Position numbers and translations under genes: made by a program
Shown here: positions 9,090-17,521 of the stretch, piece after piece
Layout: every line of letters starts with the position of its first letter
Numbering within the stretch: position 1 is the stretch's first letter
Assembly (NCBI GenBank): GCA_023418595.1
Contig: JAEZZI010000013.1
Coordinates: forward strand, 62,001 to 126,000
Length of the DNA: 64,000 bases
Direction of reading: 5' to 3'
Origin: Pseudomonadota bacterium
GTDB lineage: Bacteria > Pseudomonadota > Alphaproteobacteria > Sphingomonadales > Sphingomonadaceae
Notes under the pieces: model-generated
Databases searched by the model: none
Told to the model about the DNA's origin: nothing
Seen by the model: only the letters and a program-made list of their open reading frames with translations

Positions 9090-10184
9090 TTGCGGAAACC
9101 AGTTGCACTTGCAGCCCTTGCGACGATGCTGGCGGCGGGCGTCGCATCGTGCGCGCCGATCGACGAGGGCAAGCCGATGGCGAATGGCGAGACGCGCGAG
9201 ATCATCGTCATCGCCCATCGCGGGGCAAGCGGGGAACGGCCCGAACACACGATTGCCGCCTATGATCTGGCGATCGAGCAAGGCGCTGATTTCATCGAAC
9301 CCGATCTGGTGCCGACCAAGGACGGCGTGCTGGTCGCGCGGCACGAAAACAACATAACCGACACCACCGACGTTGCCGATCGCCCCGAATTTGCCGTGCG
9401 CAAGACGACCAAGACCATCGACGAATCGAAGCAGACCGGCTGGTTTACCGAGGATTTCACGCTGGCCGAACTGAAGACGCTTCGTGCCAGGGAGCGCCTG
9501 CCGATGCTGCGCGGCGACAACCGCGCTTATGATGGCCAGTTCGAGGTGCCGACCCTGGCTGAGGTCATCGCGTTCGCCAAGAAGCGATCGGCGGAGACGG
9601 GCCGCACCATCGGCATCTACCCGGAAACCAAGCATCCGACCTATTTCGCGTCGATCGGCTTGCCGCTGGAGCCCGCGTTGCTGAACGAACTGCGCAAGGC
9701 GGGGTGGGACAGCGCCGACGCGCCGGTCTTCATCCAGTCGTTCGAAGTCAAGAATTTGAAGGCGCTCGCCAAACAGACTCGCGTGCGGCTGATCCAGTTG
9801 ATGGCAGAGGAGGGGGCACCCGCAGACGGCGCGGCGCCGAGTTATGCGGCGATGGCCACGCCCGACGGATTGCGCGCGATCGCCAGCTATGCGTTCGGCG
9901 TCGGTCCGAACAAGGCGTTGGTGACCGACGGCCGCGGCAGACCCACGGCTTTGGTCGCCGACGCGCACGCCGCGGGGCTGAAGGTCCATCCCTGGACGCT
10001 GCGCGCCGAGAATTATTTCCTGCCGCTGCGCCACAAATCCGGCATCGATCCCCGCGCACACGGTCGCCTGTCCGACGAGATCGCCGAACTGCTCGCCGCA
10101 GGGGTGGATGGATTCTTCACCGATTTCCCGTATGCCGGGGTTCAGGCTAGGGATGCGATGACGCGTCGATCAACCGCCGAGTAA
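9090..10184 (+). CDS. Glycerophosphodiester phosphodiesterase, exported (GlpQ-like)
   Basis: The 364-residue enzyme hydrolyses glycerophosphodiesters to glycerol-3-phosphate and an alcohol, probably in the periplasm. The N-terminal hydrophobic segment ends at a cysteine (about residue 21), suggesting a lipoprotein. Catalytic signatures are AHRG at 42-45, PEHT in place of the usual PENT, FIEPDL near 69 and the H-E at 85-86. The length fits GlpQ rather than the short cytoplasmic UgpQ. The start is a TTG at 9090, chosen because CAGGAGGTG lies just upstream and the signal peptide starts there. The next gene begins 12 bases after its stop. Confidence 0.9.
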   Translation: MRKPVALAALATMLAAGVASCAPIDEGKPMANGETREIIVIAHRGASGERPEHTIAAYDLAIEQGADFIEPDLVPTKDGVLVARHENNITDTTDVADRPEFAVRKTTKTIDESKQTGWFTEDFTLAELKTLRARERLPMLRGDNRAYDGQFEVPTLAEVIAFAKKRSAETGRTIGIYPETKHPTYFASIGLPLEPALLNELRKAGWDSADAPVFIQSFEVKNLKALAKQTRVRLIQLMAEEGAPADGAAPSYAAMATPDGLRAIASYAFGVGPNKALVTDGRGRPTALVADAHAAGLKVHPWTLRAENYFLPLRHKSGIDPRAHGRLSDEIAELLAAGVDGFFTDFPYAGVQARDAMTRRSTAE

Positions 10185-10196
10185 GGGCTGCGTGCC

Positions 10197-10475
10197 ATGC
10201 GTAAATCTGCATTGACCTTCGCGCTCTGCCTGCCGCTTCTCGCGGGCGGCTGCATCGCCAAGACCGCGTTCGACGTGGTCACCCTGCCCGTCAAGGCGAC
10301 CGGCCAAGTGATCGACTGGACCACCACCAGCCAGGAAGAATCCGACCGCAATTATGGTCGCAAGATGCGCAAGCAGGAAGCCGCCGAGGGGCGCGAAATG
10401 CGCCGCCGCGACAAAGAAGCGCGCAAAGAAGCCAAGCGGGCTGCGCGCGACGCCGAACGCGACGAGGATTACTGA
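10197..10475 (+). CDS. Small lipoprotein with charged C-terminal helix
   Basis: The 92-residue protein has a lipoprotein signal with LAGGC near residues 15-19, then a short hydrophobic part and, from about 50 to the end, a run rich in Lys, Arg and Glu that should form a highly charged helix. It follows the glycerophosphodiesterase by 12 bases and is likely co-transcribed. I do not recognise a named family. It could be an envelope-associated structural peptide. Confidence 0.7.
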   Translation: MRKSALTFALCLPLLAGGCIAKTAFDVVTLPVKATGQVIDWTTTSQEESDRNYGRKMRKQEAAEGREMRRRDKEARKEAKRAARDAERDEDY

Positions 10476-10516
10476 CCGGACTGTCCGCGCACCGACCGAT
10501 GGCGGGTGACGAGGAT

Positions 10517-11509
10517 TTACCCCCGCTCGGCCAGCTTGCGTTCCCAGGCCAGCGCATCGCGGACGATGCCGTCGAGATCGTCATGCCTGGGTCGCCACGG
10601 AAGCGCTGCCAGAATCGCTGCGTTATCAGCGACCAGCGCGTCGGGATCGCCCGCGCGGCGACCCTCCATCCGGCGGTCGATCGTCATGTTGGTCACCCGA
10701 TCCACTGCGTCGAGCACTTCGAGCACCGAAAAGCCTTTGCCATAGCCGCAATTGAAGGTGTGGCTGTCCGCCGGGTGGTCGTTCAGCAGCTTCAGCGCAT
10801 CGACATGCGCTGCCGCCAGGTCGGAGACGTGGATATAGTCGCGCACGCCCGTCCCGTCGGCGGTGGCGAAGTCGGTGCCGAACACCGACACGCTGGCGCG
10901 CTTGCCGGTCGCTGCCTCGACCGCGACCTTGATCAGGTGCGTGGCGCCGGCGGTCGATTGCCCCGACCGGCCCTGGGGATCGGCGCCGGCCACGTTGAAA
11001 TAGCGGAGCGCGCAGTAATTGATCGGATGCGCGGCGGCGACGTCGGCGAGCATCGCTTCGGTCATCAGCTTCGACATGCCATAAGGGTTGATCGGTTGCT
11101 TGGGCGAATCCTCGCGCACCGGAACCACCTGGGGGATGCCATAAGTGGCCGCGGTCGACGAGAAGATGAAATGCCGCACCCCTTCGACGACTGCGCTTTC
11201 GATCAGGCTGCGCGAAGCGGCGGTGTTGTTGCGGTAGTATTTGAGCGGGTTTTCGACCGATTCGGGCACCACCACCGATCCGGCAAAGTGCATCACCGCG
11301 AACACCGCATGATCGCGCATGGCCGCCCGCACCGCGTCGTCATCCTCGATATTGGCGACGACCAGCGTCGCGCGCTCGTCCACCGCCCAGTCGAACCCGG
11401 TGACCAGATTGTCGACCACCACCACCCGGTATCCCGCGTCCAGCAGCGCAAGCACCGCATGGCTGCCGATATAGCCCGCGCCGCCCGTCACCATCACGCT
11501 ACCGTTCAT
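10517..11509 (-). CDS. galE: UDP-glucose 4-epimerase
   Basis: The 330-residue short-chain dehydrogenase interconverts UDP-glucose and UDP-galactose for envelope sugars. It shows the NAD-binding TGGAGYIGSH at the N-terminus, the active-site S-T-A-A-T-Y-G region, Y-x-x-x-K as NPYGMSK, the RYFNVAGAD motif, and the GTGVRDYIHV motif. Length is normal. I chose the ATG at 11509 because AGGAGTG sits just upstream; the longer ORF has an atypical extension. It is convergent with the small lipoprotein gene. Confidence 0.95.
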   Translation of the reverse strand: MNGSVMVTGGAGYIGSHAVLALLDAGYRVVVVDNLVTGFDWAVDERATLVVANIEDDDAVRAAMRDHAVFAVMHFAGSVVVPESVENPLKYYRNNTAASRSLIESAVVEGVRHFIFSSTAATYGIPQVVPVREDSPKQPINPYGMSKLMTEAMLADVAAAHPINYCALRYFNVAGADPQGRSGQSTAGATHLIKVAVEAATGKRASVSVFGTDFATADGTGVRDYIHVSDLAAAHVDALKLLNDHPADSHTFNCGYGKGFSVLEVLDAVDRVTNMTIDRRMEGRRAGDPDALVADNAAILAALPWRPRHDDLDGIVRDALAWERKLAERG

Positions 11510-11586
11510 GTCGCACTCCTGCATCCGATTGCCCTTGGCCATGCCAATCCTATCTAGGGCGTCAACCGATTTGAGGAGAATGACCG

Positions 11587-12135
11587 ATGGCAAGCGAAGT
11601 CGTGACGCTGGCGGGCGGATGTTTCTGGTGCACCGAGGCGGTGTTCAAGGACGTGATCGGCGTGACCGAGGTAACGAGCGTCTATATCGGCGGCCATGTC
11701 GAAAATCCGACCTACAAGGCGGTGTGCAGCGGCGACACCGGCCATGCGGAGGCGATCCGGGTGACGTTCGATCCCGAACAGATCGCGCTTGGTGACCTGT
11801 TCGATATCTTCTTCGCAACGCACGATCCGACGACGCTCAACCGCCAGGGCGACGATGTCGGGACGCAGTATCGTTCGGCGATCTTCCCGAGTTCGAGCGA
11901 ACAGGAAGCCGAAGCGCGCGCCGCGATCAAACGCAATGCGAGCGCGTGGCCGGACCCGATCGTCACCACCATCGAACATGCCGACCGCTGGTATCCTGCC
12001 GAGGATTATCACCAGGATTATTGGGACGGCGAAGGTCAGCGCAATCCCTATTGCCTGTCGGTGATCCCGCCCAAGCTTCAGAAGCTGCGCAAGAGTTTCG
12101 CCGCGCGGGCGAAGAGCGCGACCGCGACTGCCTGA
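11587..12135 (+). CDS. msrA: Peptide methionine sulfoxide reductase A
   Basis: The 182-residue enzyme reduces methionine-S-sulfoxide in proteins. The GCFWC motif is at 11-15 with the catalytic Cys12, followed by Y-x-G-G-H-x-x-N-P-T-Y, the H-A-E-A motif, H-D-P-T-T-x-N-R-Q-G-x-D-x-G-x-Q-Y-R-S, and AEDYHQDYW near the end. The order and length are those of a stand-alone MsrA without an MsrB fusion. It is divergent from galE with 77 bases between the starts. Confidence 0.97.
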   Translation: MASEVVTLAGGCFWCTEAVFKDVIGVTEVTSVYIGGHVENPTYKAVCSGDTGHAEAIRVTFDPEQIALGDLFDIFFATHDPTTLNRQGDDVGTQYRSAIFPSSSEQEAEARAAIKRNASAWPDPIVTTIEHADRWYPAEDYHQDYWDGEGQRNPYCLSVIPPKLQKLRKSFAARAKSATATA

Positions 12136-12219
12136 ACGGAACCCATCGGGTCGGTCGCCGGTTGAGACGCGACCGCCCCGGCCGATCATGGGCCAGGCTT
12201 AACGAATAGGGAGTTCCCA

Positions 12220-12504
12220 ATGCGCAAATTCATCGCGCCCGCTTTGTTGATCCTGGCCGCGGCACCGCTGGCTGCCTGTGGCGGGGACGGCGACGACGCG
12301 CTTGCCGAACGCGCCGAAGAACAGGCCGAGGATCAGGCCGATGCGATGCGGGCAAACGGCATGAGCGACGCCGCTGCCGATGCGGTCGAAGAGGCCGGTG
12401 AAGATCGCGCCGATGCGATTGACGATTCGGATGTCGATGCCGACGAGCTGACGCAGGGTCAGCGCGATGCGCTGGTCAATGGAACGGCGACGCCTGTTCA
12501 ATAA
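12220..12504 (+). CDS. Small acidic lipoprotein, unknown function
   Basis: The 94-residue protein has a lipoprotein signal with LAAC near residue 20, then GGDGDD and a very acidic, alanine-rich region (D, E and A dominate from 24 to 82) that may be mostly helical or disordered. I do not recognise a family. The ATG at 12220 is preceded by AGGGAG. The gene stops just before a strong hairpin that separates it from the convergent Sua5-type gene. Confidence 0.7.
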   Translation: MRKFIAPALLILAAAPLAACGGDGDDALAERAEEQAEDQADAMRANGMSDAAADAVEEAGEDRADAIDDSDVDADELTQGQRDALVNGTATPVQ

Positions 12505-12517
12505 CCCGTCGTATCCG

Positions 12518-12555
12518 GGGGCGTGGCGGGAACCGCCGCGCCCCTTGGCTTTGTT
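12518..12555. terminator. Hairpin terminator between convergent genes
   Basis: A 12-pair stem GGGGCGTGGCGG / CCGCCGCGCCCC with one G-T pair and loop GAA (12518-12544) is followed by TTGGCTTTGTT. It lies 14 bases after the acidic lipoprotein gene and 19 bases before the end of the Sua5-type gene, so it may stop transcription in the forward direction and perhaps both. Confidence 0.65.
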
Positions 12556-12573
12556 GACAATTTCAACAGGCTG

Positions 12574-13524
12574 TCAGCGCGATGCGGCGCGTGCCAACCG
12601 ATCGTTGATGGCGGCCCCGATATCGTCATCCGGGATGGGCGCGATCGCGATTGAGGCGGCTCCGCTTGCGTCGGCACGGTGGAGCGCATCAAACAATCGC
12701 GCGGCCGCTTCGATCAAATCGCCCCTGTCCGACAGGCTGTCGTCGCCGGCGATCTTTCCAAACCCGATCATCCATTCGCCCGGTTCGCCACGGTTTGCAT
12801 TCAGACGCAGCGACTTTCTAGGTGCGTAGTGACTGGCCAGTTGGCCCGGTGCGGTGATAGCGTCGCCCGCATTTTCCAGCCCCGACCCCAAGACGGCTTC
12901 GATCGCCCGGCTCGGTATCGGCCCGGGCCGAAGGAGCCGAGCGGGGCCGGCCAAGCTGATGATCGTGGATTCAATCCCCGCTTTGCTGGGACCGTCATCG
13001 AGGATCGCATCGATCCGCCCATTCAGACTGGCCAGAACATGCGCGGCGCGGGTCGGGCTGATCGCGCCGCTTGCATTGGCGGAGGGCGCGGCAAGCGGCT
13101 TGTCGGTCGCTGCCAGCAATGCCTGCATCGCGCGGTGCGCGGGCACTCGGACGGCAATGGTGTCGAGCCCCGCGGTGACCAGGCTGGCGATGCCCGATCC
13201 CCTGCGATGCGGCAGCACCAGCGTCAGCGGACCCGGCCAGTAGCGCCCCGCCAGCGCGCGCGCGCGGTCGTCGAAGATCGCAAGCGCCTCTGCTGCGGCA
13301 AGATCGGTGACATGGACGATCAGCGGGTTGAAGCTGGGGCGCCCCTTTGCGGCATAGATGCCCGCGACCGCCTGGGGATTGCGCGCGTCGGCGGCGAGTC
13401 CGTACACCGTCTCGGTCGGGACCGCGACGCAGCCGCCGCTGGCGATGACGCGCGCGGCCTCCGCCACCCCGGCCTCGCCGTAGGGTAAGGTGCGCGTGGG
13501 GCGTGCGGAGTTTGAAACGGCCAC
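12574..13524 (-). CDS. L-threonylcarbamoyladenylate synthase, Sua5/YrdC family
   Basis: The ~316-residue protein makes threonylcarbamoyl-AMP for the t6A37 modification of ANN-reading tRNAs. The N-terminal YrdC domain shows VPTETVYGLAADA, the KGRPSFNPL motif and SANASG near the middle; a Sua5-type C-terminal domain follows from about 200, starting after LRPGPI, with the GQLASHYAPR linker. So it is the long Sua5 form. The start is uncertain: the frame opens at a TTG (13560) and I prefer the GTG at 13524. It is divergent from the acyl-CoA dehydrogenase gene. Confidence 0.92.
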   Translation of the reverse strand: MAVSNSARPTRTLPYGEAGVAEAARVIASGGCVAVPTETVYGLAADARNPQAVAGIYAAKGRPSFNPLIVHVTDLAAAEALAIFDDRARALAGRYWPGPLTLVLPHRRGSGIASLVTAGLDTIAVRVPAHRAMQALLAATDKPLAAPSANASGAISPTRAAHVLASLNGRIDAILDDGPSKAGIESTIISLAGPARLLRPGPIPSRAIEAVLGSGLENAGDAITAPGQLASHYAPRKSLRLNANRGEPGEWMIGFGKIAGDDSLSDRGDLIEAAARLFDALHRADASGAASIAIAPIPDDDIGAAINDRLARAASR

Positions 13525-13574
13525 GGAAATGGCGCTAGAGCGCAGCGAACCGAACGACAAGAGAGGACCGAGCG

Positions 13575-15299
13575 ATGCCCTTCACTCCCGTCACTGCCGA
13601 GCAGCGTTTCGTGCTGGACAGCATCGTCGGGCTGCCCGAACTGGCGGCGAGCGAACGCTTCGCCAACGCCAGCGACGACGTGGTCGATGCGGTGCTCGAA
13701 GGCGTTGGGCAATTCGCAGCCGGCGAATGGGCGCCTCTCGACCGGGCGGGCGATACGGTGGGTGCGAAGTGGACCGAGGACGGCGTGGTGATGCCCGACG
13801 GCTATGTCGCAGCGTACAAGGCCTATGTCGGGGGGGGCTGGGGTACGATCGGATCGCCCGAAGCATTTGGCGGACAGGGGATGCCGTTCGCGCTGTCGAC
13901 CGCGGTGCTCGATACGCTGGGGACGGCGAATCTGGGCTTTGCGCTGGCCCCGACGCTGACCGTCGGTGCGATCGAGTCGCTGGTGCATCATGGCAGCGAG
14001 GAACAGCAACGGCTGTATCTCCCGAAGCTCGCGACCGGTGAATGGACCGGCACGATGAACCTGACCGAGCCACAAGCCGGGTCGGATGTCGGCGCGCTGA
14101 AGACCAAGGCCGATCCGCTTGGCGACGGCAACTGGTCGATCAAGGGCACCAAGATCTTCATCTCGTTCGGCGATCACGACATGGCCGACAACATCGTCCA
14201 CCTCGTGCTGGCGCGGACGCCGGGGGCGCCGGCGGGCACCAAGGGGCTGAGCCTGTTCCTGGTCCCCAAATACCGGCTGGATGCGGATGGCAATCCGGGC
14301 GCGTTCAACGATGTCCGCGTGGTTTCGATCGAACACAAGATGGGGCTACATGCCTCGCCGACCTGTGTCCTGAGCTTCGGTGATCATGATGAATGTATCG
14401 GCGAACTGATCGGTGCCGAAGGCGGCGGAATCGCGGCGATGTTCACGATGATGAACAATGCGCGGCTGAACGTGGGCCTTCAGGGCGTGCAGGTGGCCGA
14501 GGCGGCAACCCAGCGCGCGGTCGCCTATGCCCGCGAACGGGTGCAGTCGGCGCGTGCCGGATCGTCGAGCCGCGAGCCGGTCGCGATCATCGAGCATCCC
14601 GATGTGCGTCGGATGCTGATGCGGATGAAGGCGCAGACCGAGGCCGCGCGCGCGCTGGTCTATTATGCCGCGGGGCAGGTCGATCGCGCGACGCTGGGCG
14701 ATCAGGAGGCGCGCTGGCGAGTGGATCTCGTCACGCCACTGGCCAAGGCGCACGGCACGGATATCGGCTGCGAAGTGTCGTCGCTCGGCATTCAGGTGCA
14801 TGGCGGCATGGGCTATATCGAGGAAACGGGCGCCGCCCAGCATTTCCGCGATGCACGGATCACGCCGATTTATGAGGGCACCAACGGTATCCAGGCTGCC
14901 GATCTGGTCGGGCGCAAGCTGGGGCTGGACAATGGCGGGGTGTTCGAACGCTTCTTCGCGCAGGTCGCGGCGGACGCCAAGCATCCGGCGCTGGGCGATG
15001 TTGCGGGGCGGGTGCTGCGCATCGGGCGCGAGATGATAGGCAAGGACGCCGACGACCGGCTGGCGGCGAGCTATCCGTTCCTGACGATGGCGGCGATCGC
15101 GACCTGTGGCTGGCTGATGGAAAAGCAACTGGCGGCGCTGGAAGGCTATGACGGTGATCCGCAATTCGCCGCGACGAAGCGGGCGACGGCGCGCTTCTAT
15201 CTCGACCAGATCGTGCCCGAGGCGCTGGGGCTGGAGGCGGCGGCGACGGCGTCGGCGGAGGCACTCTACGCCATTCCGGCGGAGGCGTTTGCGGCTTAA
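13575..15299 (+). CDS. Acyl-CoA dehydrogenase, DmdC-like long form
   Basis: The 574-residue flavoprotein is longer than the usual ~390 residues and has the N-terminal extension and C-terminal extra helical domain of the class that includes 3-methylmercaptopropionyl-CoA dehydrogenase (DmdC). Visible signatures include MNLTEPQAGSDVGALKT, the FISFGDHD segment, IEHKMGLHASPTC, and GGMGYIEETGAAQHFRDARI with IYEGTNGIQA. It should oxidise an acyl-CoA to the enoyl-CoA using FAD and electron-transfer flavoprotein. No dmdA-like gene is near, so a dimethylsulfoniopropionate role is not supported. It stands alone. Confidence 0.88.
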   Translation: MPFTPVTAEQRFVLDSIVGLPELAASERFANASDDVVDAVLEGVGQFAAGEWAPLDRAGDTVGAKWTEDGVVMPDGYVAAYKAYVGGGWGTIGSPEAFGGQGMPFALSTAVLDTLGTANLGFALAPTLTVGAIESLVHHGSEEQQRLYLPKLATGEWTGTMNLTEPQAGSDVGALKTKADPLGDGNWSIKGTKIFISFGDHDMADNIVHLVLARTPGAPAGTKGLSLFLVPKYRLDADGNPGAFNDVRVVSIEHKMGLHASPTCVLSFGDHDECIGELIGAEGGGIAAMFTMMNNARLNVGLQGVQVAEAATQRAVAYARERVQSARAGSSSREPVAIIEHPDVRRMLMRMKAQTEAARALVYYAAGQVDRATLGDQEARWRVDLVTPLAKAHGTDIGCEVSSLGIQVHGGMGYIEETGAAQHFRDARITPIYEGTNGIQAADLVGRKLGLDNGGVFERFFAQVAADAKHPALGDVAGRVLRIGREMIGKDADDRLAASYPFLTMAAIATCGWLMEKQLAALEGYDGDPQFAATKRATARFYLDQIVPEALGLEAAATASAEALYAIPAEAFAA

Positions 15300-15318
15300 G
15301 GCACGCCACCCTATTTTT

Positions 15319-15351
15319 CCGTTCGTGCTTCGACAAGCTCAGCACGAACGG
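15319..15351. repeat. Perfect palindromic repeat, CCGTTCGTGCT family
   Basis: Arms CCGTTCGTGCT and AGCACGAACGG flank 11 bases (tcgacaagctc). It lies 20 bases after the acyl-CoA dehydrogenase stop and could also act as an RNA hairpin, but has no T-run after it. Confidence 0.75.
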
Positions 15352-15392
15352 GGATGAGAGATCTGCTTGAAATGGTAGTTGGGGGTGTGGTG

Positions 15393-15899
15393 TCACCCCT
15401 CCGAGGGGCAATCCCCGCTGCGTTCGGTCACGTGTCCATCGACCAGCCACACGGTCGCGGGCGTCGCATCCTCATCGTGGTAGCAGAGTTCGGGGTTCGA
15501 TCCGTCGGCGGCGACCAGCAGCGTCCAGTTGTGCGGCCCGCAATTATGCTGTTCGCATCCCCAGGACAGGATGCGCCCGTCATCGGCGGTGGCGATCGGC
15601 GTCGATGGGCCGGGGCCGTTCAGGATCTGGTCCACCGGGGCGTTGTCGCCACCGGCCTGGGTCAAAGCGGCACGCACCAGCGGATGATCCCGGAACGCCA
15701 CGCCGGCCACCGCGTCGAAAGGATATTGGCCGACATAGGCGGAAAGGTCGCCCGCCGCGCTGTCGTTGGTCATCAGGTCGTTCTGGACGACGGCATCGTT
15801 GCCGACCGTCCCGGTATTGTCCTCGGGCGCACTCGGCCCACAGGCGGCAAGCGCCGCCGCTCCGCCAAGCGCGAGCATCACCGTCGTCGGAAAACGCAT
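15393..15899 (-). CDS. Lipoprotein, unknown function
   Basis: The 168-residue protein has a lipoprotein signal with LAAC near residue 20, a polar Asn/Asp-rich linker, then a compact domain with conserved-looking SWGCEQHNCGPHNW, two further cysteines near the C-terminus, and a W-L-V-D-G segment. The two Cys in CEQHNC suggest a disulfide in the periplasm. I do not recognise the family with certainty. The ATG at 15899 was chosen because it begins the signal peptide. It lies 20 bases after the small zinc-ribbon gene on the same strand. Confidence 0.72.
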   Translation of the reverse strand: MRFPTTVMLALGGAAALAACGPSAPEDNTGTVGNDAVVQNDLMTNDSAAGDLSAYVGQYPFDAVAGVAFRDHPLVRAALTQAGGDNAPVDQILNGPGPSTPIATADDGRILSWGCEQHNCGPHNWTLLVAADGSNPELCYHDEDATPATVWLVDGHVTERSGDCPSEG

Positions 15900-15919
15900 G
15901 CGACCCATTTGAATACGCG

Positions 15920-16153
15920 TCAGGCGGCGAGCGGTGCGGGCTGCTTGCCCGTCTTGCCGCGAAACAATCCGCCCCCGAACATCCCGCCTTCGTTCAGCGG
16001 CAATGCCGTCGCGCAATAGGCGCATTCGGCAGTCATCCGGCCGAGCAGCCAGTGCGATTTCCCGCAACCGGGGCAATGGTTCACTTCATGCGCGTGGTAA
16101 GCGATCCGATATCCCGATCGCCCGACTGCAAATGGTGGCCTGATCGACGCCAT
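15920..16153 (-). CDS. Small zinc-ribbon protein
   Basis: The 77-residue protein carries a C-P-G-C-G pair and a C-A-Y-C pair 16 residues later, a four-cysteine zinc ribbon at about residues 27-47. The C-terminus is Gly-rich and then ends in a basic stretch. Such small ribbons often bind nucleic acid or a protein partner; the exact role is unknown. It precedes the lipoprotein gene by 20 bases. Confidence 0.65.
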   Translation of the reverse strand: MASIRPPFAVGRSGYRIAYHAHEVNHCPGCGKSHWLLGRMTAECAYCATALPLNEGGMFGGGLFRGKTGKQPAPLAA

Positions 16154-16418
16154 CTCATTTCTCCCTTCCGACCCCCAATCAATATCACGACGAGTCGTTC
16201 GGTTCCATCGGTGAGTCGAAAAATGCGACGAAACGAATCAGAAACGAAGTTAAGGGTCAGCGGTGGTCGTATCGGGAACGCGCGGCGGCGGGGTTGCGGA
16301 AACGCAACGGTGCGCGTGGACGATTGCGATTGTCGGTGCTCACGCCGGACGTGGCGGTTTCAGCTTGGCCAGGCCAGTTTCGGTTGGAGCGCGGCGCCGG
16401 GCAACCGCTGCGCGCGCT

Positions 16419-16775
16419 TCAGGCGGTCTCGCGGTCGAGCAGCGATTGTGCGTCGAGGTCGAGCAGGTCGATCTGGGCGCGGATGCGCGGCCATTGCTGG
16501 CTCAGAAAGCGTTCGCGCTCGGCAACGCGCAATCGTTCGACCGCGCCGTCGAGCACGAACATGCCGACGCCGCGGCGCACCTCGACATAGCCGTCGTCCT
16601 GGAAACTTTGATAGGCTTTGGCCACCGTCAGCGGGTTGGCGCCATGTTCGGCGGCAAGTGCGCGCACCGACGGCAACTGGTCGCCCGCGCGAAACTCGCC
16701 GCGCAGGATCGCTGCGGCAATCGTGCCGCGCAGCTTCAGATAGACGGGGCTATCGCCGTGATCCAGGCCTGTCAT
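16419..16775 (-). CDS. GntR-family regulator, YtrA-like short form
   Basis: The 118-residue protein has the GntR winged helix at about 10-75 (SPVYLKLRGTIAAAI, then G-D-Q-L-P-S-V-R-A-L-A, N-x-L-T-V-x-K-A-Y, and L-x-x-x-G-Y-V-E-V-R-R-G-x-G-M-F-V) and only a short C-terminal helical part, which is the YtrA subfamily layout. These repressors usually control ABC transporter genes next to them; here the neighbour is a nitroreductase gene 59 bases upstream, so its target is unclear. Confidence 0.88.
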   Translation of the reverse strand: MTGLDHGDSPVYLKLRGTIAAAILRGEFRAGDQLPSVRALAAEHGANPLTVAKAYQSFQDDGYVEVRRGVGMFVLDGAVERLRVAERERFLSQQWPRIRAQIDLLDLDAQSLLDRETA

Positions 16776-16834
16776 GCTGCTTTAATACACCAACGGGCGT
16801 ATGGGTCCATAGCGGAATCGAAACAGGCGCGCGT

Positions 16835-17419
16835 CTAGCCTCGCCATTCGCTGAGAATCGCGTCCAGATCGGGGCGCGGTCGTTCTTCCAGGTCGCGCGA
16901 CGGCGTGCCGATGAACACAAAGCCTGCAATCCGGTCGCCTTCGCGGCCGCCCAGCGCGGCGCGGATTTGCTCGTTATAGGCGGCCCAGCCGGTCAGCCAT
17001 CCGGCGACGAACCCGCAAGCGTGCGCGGCATGTTCGAGGTTCATGCACGCCGCCCCTGCGGACAATTCCTGTTCCCATAGCGGAATGTGGCTGTCGCGAT
17101 TGGGGGTCGAGAGTATGACGACCAGCGTGGGCGCCTGGCGCGCGAACTGTTCCATCGCCTCGATCTCCAGCCGTCCGGCGCTGGGCTTTTCGGCGCGATA
17201 GGCATCGACCAGCAGCTCCGCGAACGCTTCGCGCGCGTCGAGGGGGATCGACACGAAGCGCCACGGCGCCAGCTTGCCGTGATCGGGCGTGCGTGCCGCG
17301 ATCGCGACGATTTCGCGCAACGTCGCGGCATCCGGACCGGGGGCGACCATGTCGCGCGGTCGGCCCGAACGGCGGGTCTGGAGATAGCTGAGCGGGGTGG
17401 AGCGGTCGTTGAAGTCCAT
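16835..17419 (-). CDS. Nitroreductase-family FMN oxidoreductase
   Basis: The 194-residue protein matches the YdjA-like short nitroreductases: LQTRRSGR near the N-terminus (FMN phosphate contact), RTPDHGKLAPWRF (the P-x-H-G-x-x-x-P-W-R motif), and a C-terminal G-F-V-F-I-G-T-P. It should use NAD(P)H and FMN to reduce nitro or quinone-like substrates. I chose the ATG at 17419, since the 12-residue upstream extension has no support. Divergent from the POT transporter. Confidence 0.9.
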   Translation of the reverse strand: MDFNDRSTPLSYLQTRRSGRPRDMVAPGPDAATLREIVAIAARTPDHGKLAPWRFVSIPLDAREAFAELLVDAYRAEKPSAGRLEIEAMEQFARQAPTLVVILSTPNRDSHIPLWEQELSAGAACMNLEHAAHACGFVAGWLTGWAAYNEQIRAALGGREGDRIAGFVFIGTPSRDLEERPRPDLDAILSEWRG

Positions 17420-17521
17420 GCCCCCGCGACTAACCGTGCAACGAAGTTGAAACAATCCGCTTCACAGCGCGCGATTCGTCGCTAGGGTGCCGCGCAATAA
17501 ACGAACATGGGCGGGGTCCAT